Shown piece after piece: positions 41,289-41,516 of a stretch of DNA of 41,516 nucleotides. Both the position numbers and the translations under genes were made by a program. This DNA is from Burkholderia sp. GTDB lineage: Bacteria; Pseudomonadota; Gammaproteobacteria; Burkholderiales; Burkholderiaceae. Every line of letters starts with the position of its first letter. The first letter of the stretch is position 1. The notes beneath the pieces are model-generated. The model made no database searches. It worked only from the letters and a program-made list of their open reading frames with translations, and was not told the DNA's origin. The stretch covers positions 1 through 41,516 of the forward strand of contig JASLEG010000088.1 of the NCBI GenBank assembly GCA_030151225.1, written 5' to 3'.

Positions 41289-41516
41289 CTACTTGAGGCT
41301 GCCGGACAGGAACTGCTTCAGGCGCTCGCTGCGCGTGTTGCCGAACACCTCGGCCGGCGCGCCTTCTTCCTCCACGCGCCCCTGATGCAGGAACATCACG
41401 TGGTTCGACACGTTGCGCGCGAAGCCCATCTCGTGGGTGACCACCACCATCGTGCGGCCTTCCTCGGCCAGCTTCTGCATGACCTTCAGCACCTCGCCCA
41501 CCAGCTCGGGGTCGAG
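41289..41516 (-). CDS. Amino-acid ABC transporter ATP-binding protein (C-terminal 75 residues, cut by window edge)
   Basis: The fragment begins with LDPELVGEVL, the D-loop just after the Walker B motif. It continues with MVVVTHEMGFARNVSNHVMFLHQGRVEEEG (H-loop histidine in VVTHEM) and ends FLSGSLK. The THEMGFAR...V.FL..G..EE pattern is characteristic of polar amino-acid importers of the GlnQ/HisP/GltL group. The Walker A and signature motifs lie outside the window. Substrate cannot be decided. The gene is followed by the long intergenic region before the porin, and no terminator was evident right after the stop. Confidence 0.9.
   Translation of the reverse strand, partial: LDPELVGEVLKVMQKLAEEGRTMVVVTHEMGFARNVSNHVMFLHQGRVEEEGAPAEVFGNTRSERLKQFLSGSLK

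Noticed and set aside
1..41516. Mobile elements, prophage, toxin-antitoxin or defence islands
   Set aside because: No transposase, integrase, att-like duplication, tRNA junction or known defence domain was found; gene content is conserved core genome.

Overview
The window is a GC-rich (about 68-70% by eye) stretch of ordinary beta-proteobacterial chromosome. Protein sequences and gene order (cobQ, panC-panD, scpA-DUF3460, tamA-tamB, metG, mrp, dcd, argH, ppc/hemC, hemD-hemX fusion, nadE-glnB, porin) point to a Burkholderia main chromosome. The genus call is an inference from recognised families, and the species cannot be fixed. No insertion sequence, prophage, CRISPR array, tRNA or rRNA was found. 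Coding density is high and most genes have clear starts and terminators.

Layout. 1-2318: end of a cobalamin locus (cobU fragment, cobQ) and a DoxX membrane protein. 2471-3112: a ParA/MinD-type ATPase without a ParB. 3233-5833 (minus): DUF3460-scpA, then panC-panD for pantothenate synthesis. 6075-12191: tamA-tamB, the outer-membrane translocation/assembly module. 12287-15639 (minus): metG and an OmpA-type lipoprotein. 15986-21538 (plus): mrp/apbC, a Cu/Zn-SOD-like lipoprotein with most metal ligands missing, dcd, a large PLP-dependent basic amino-acid decarboxylase, and a two-module LprI-like protein. 21634-27282 (minus): argH, an XRE/MmyB-type regulator, and ppc with a 100-residue Ala/Lys/Pro-rich extension. 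27500-31799 (plus): hemC, the hemDX fusion and hemY, a tightly packed tetrapyrrole operon. 31889-34748 (minus): an aldehyde dehydrogenase and an MFS carrier. 34963-35490: ppa. 35562-37099 (minus): a FemAB-like acyltransferase overlapping a GIY-YIG protein. 37231-39335: nadE and glnB. 39526-40599 (minus): a general porin with a long, relatively AT-rich upstream region full of inverted repeats. 41289-41516 (minus): the end of an amino-acid ABC transporter ATPase.

Function. The genes are mostly core metabolism: cobalamin, pantothenate/CoA, heme, NAD, arginine, anaplerosis, pyrophosphate and dCTP. Envelope-building genes (TamAB, OmpA lipoprotein, porin, LprI-like, FemAB-like) and nitrogen signalling (PII) are mixed in. 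I did not find a convincing new multi-gene system. The best leads are small-scale: the SOD-like protein lacking metal ligands, a terminator-like hairpin touching the decarboxylase ribosome binding site, a perfect 15-bp stem in the panC leader, paired operator-like repeats before the XRE/MmyB gene, the HemD-HemX fusion with a repetitive linker, the basic tail on PEP carboxylase, and clustered inverted repeats upstream of the porin.
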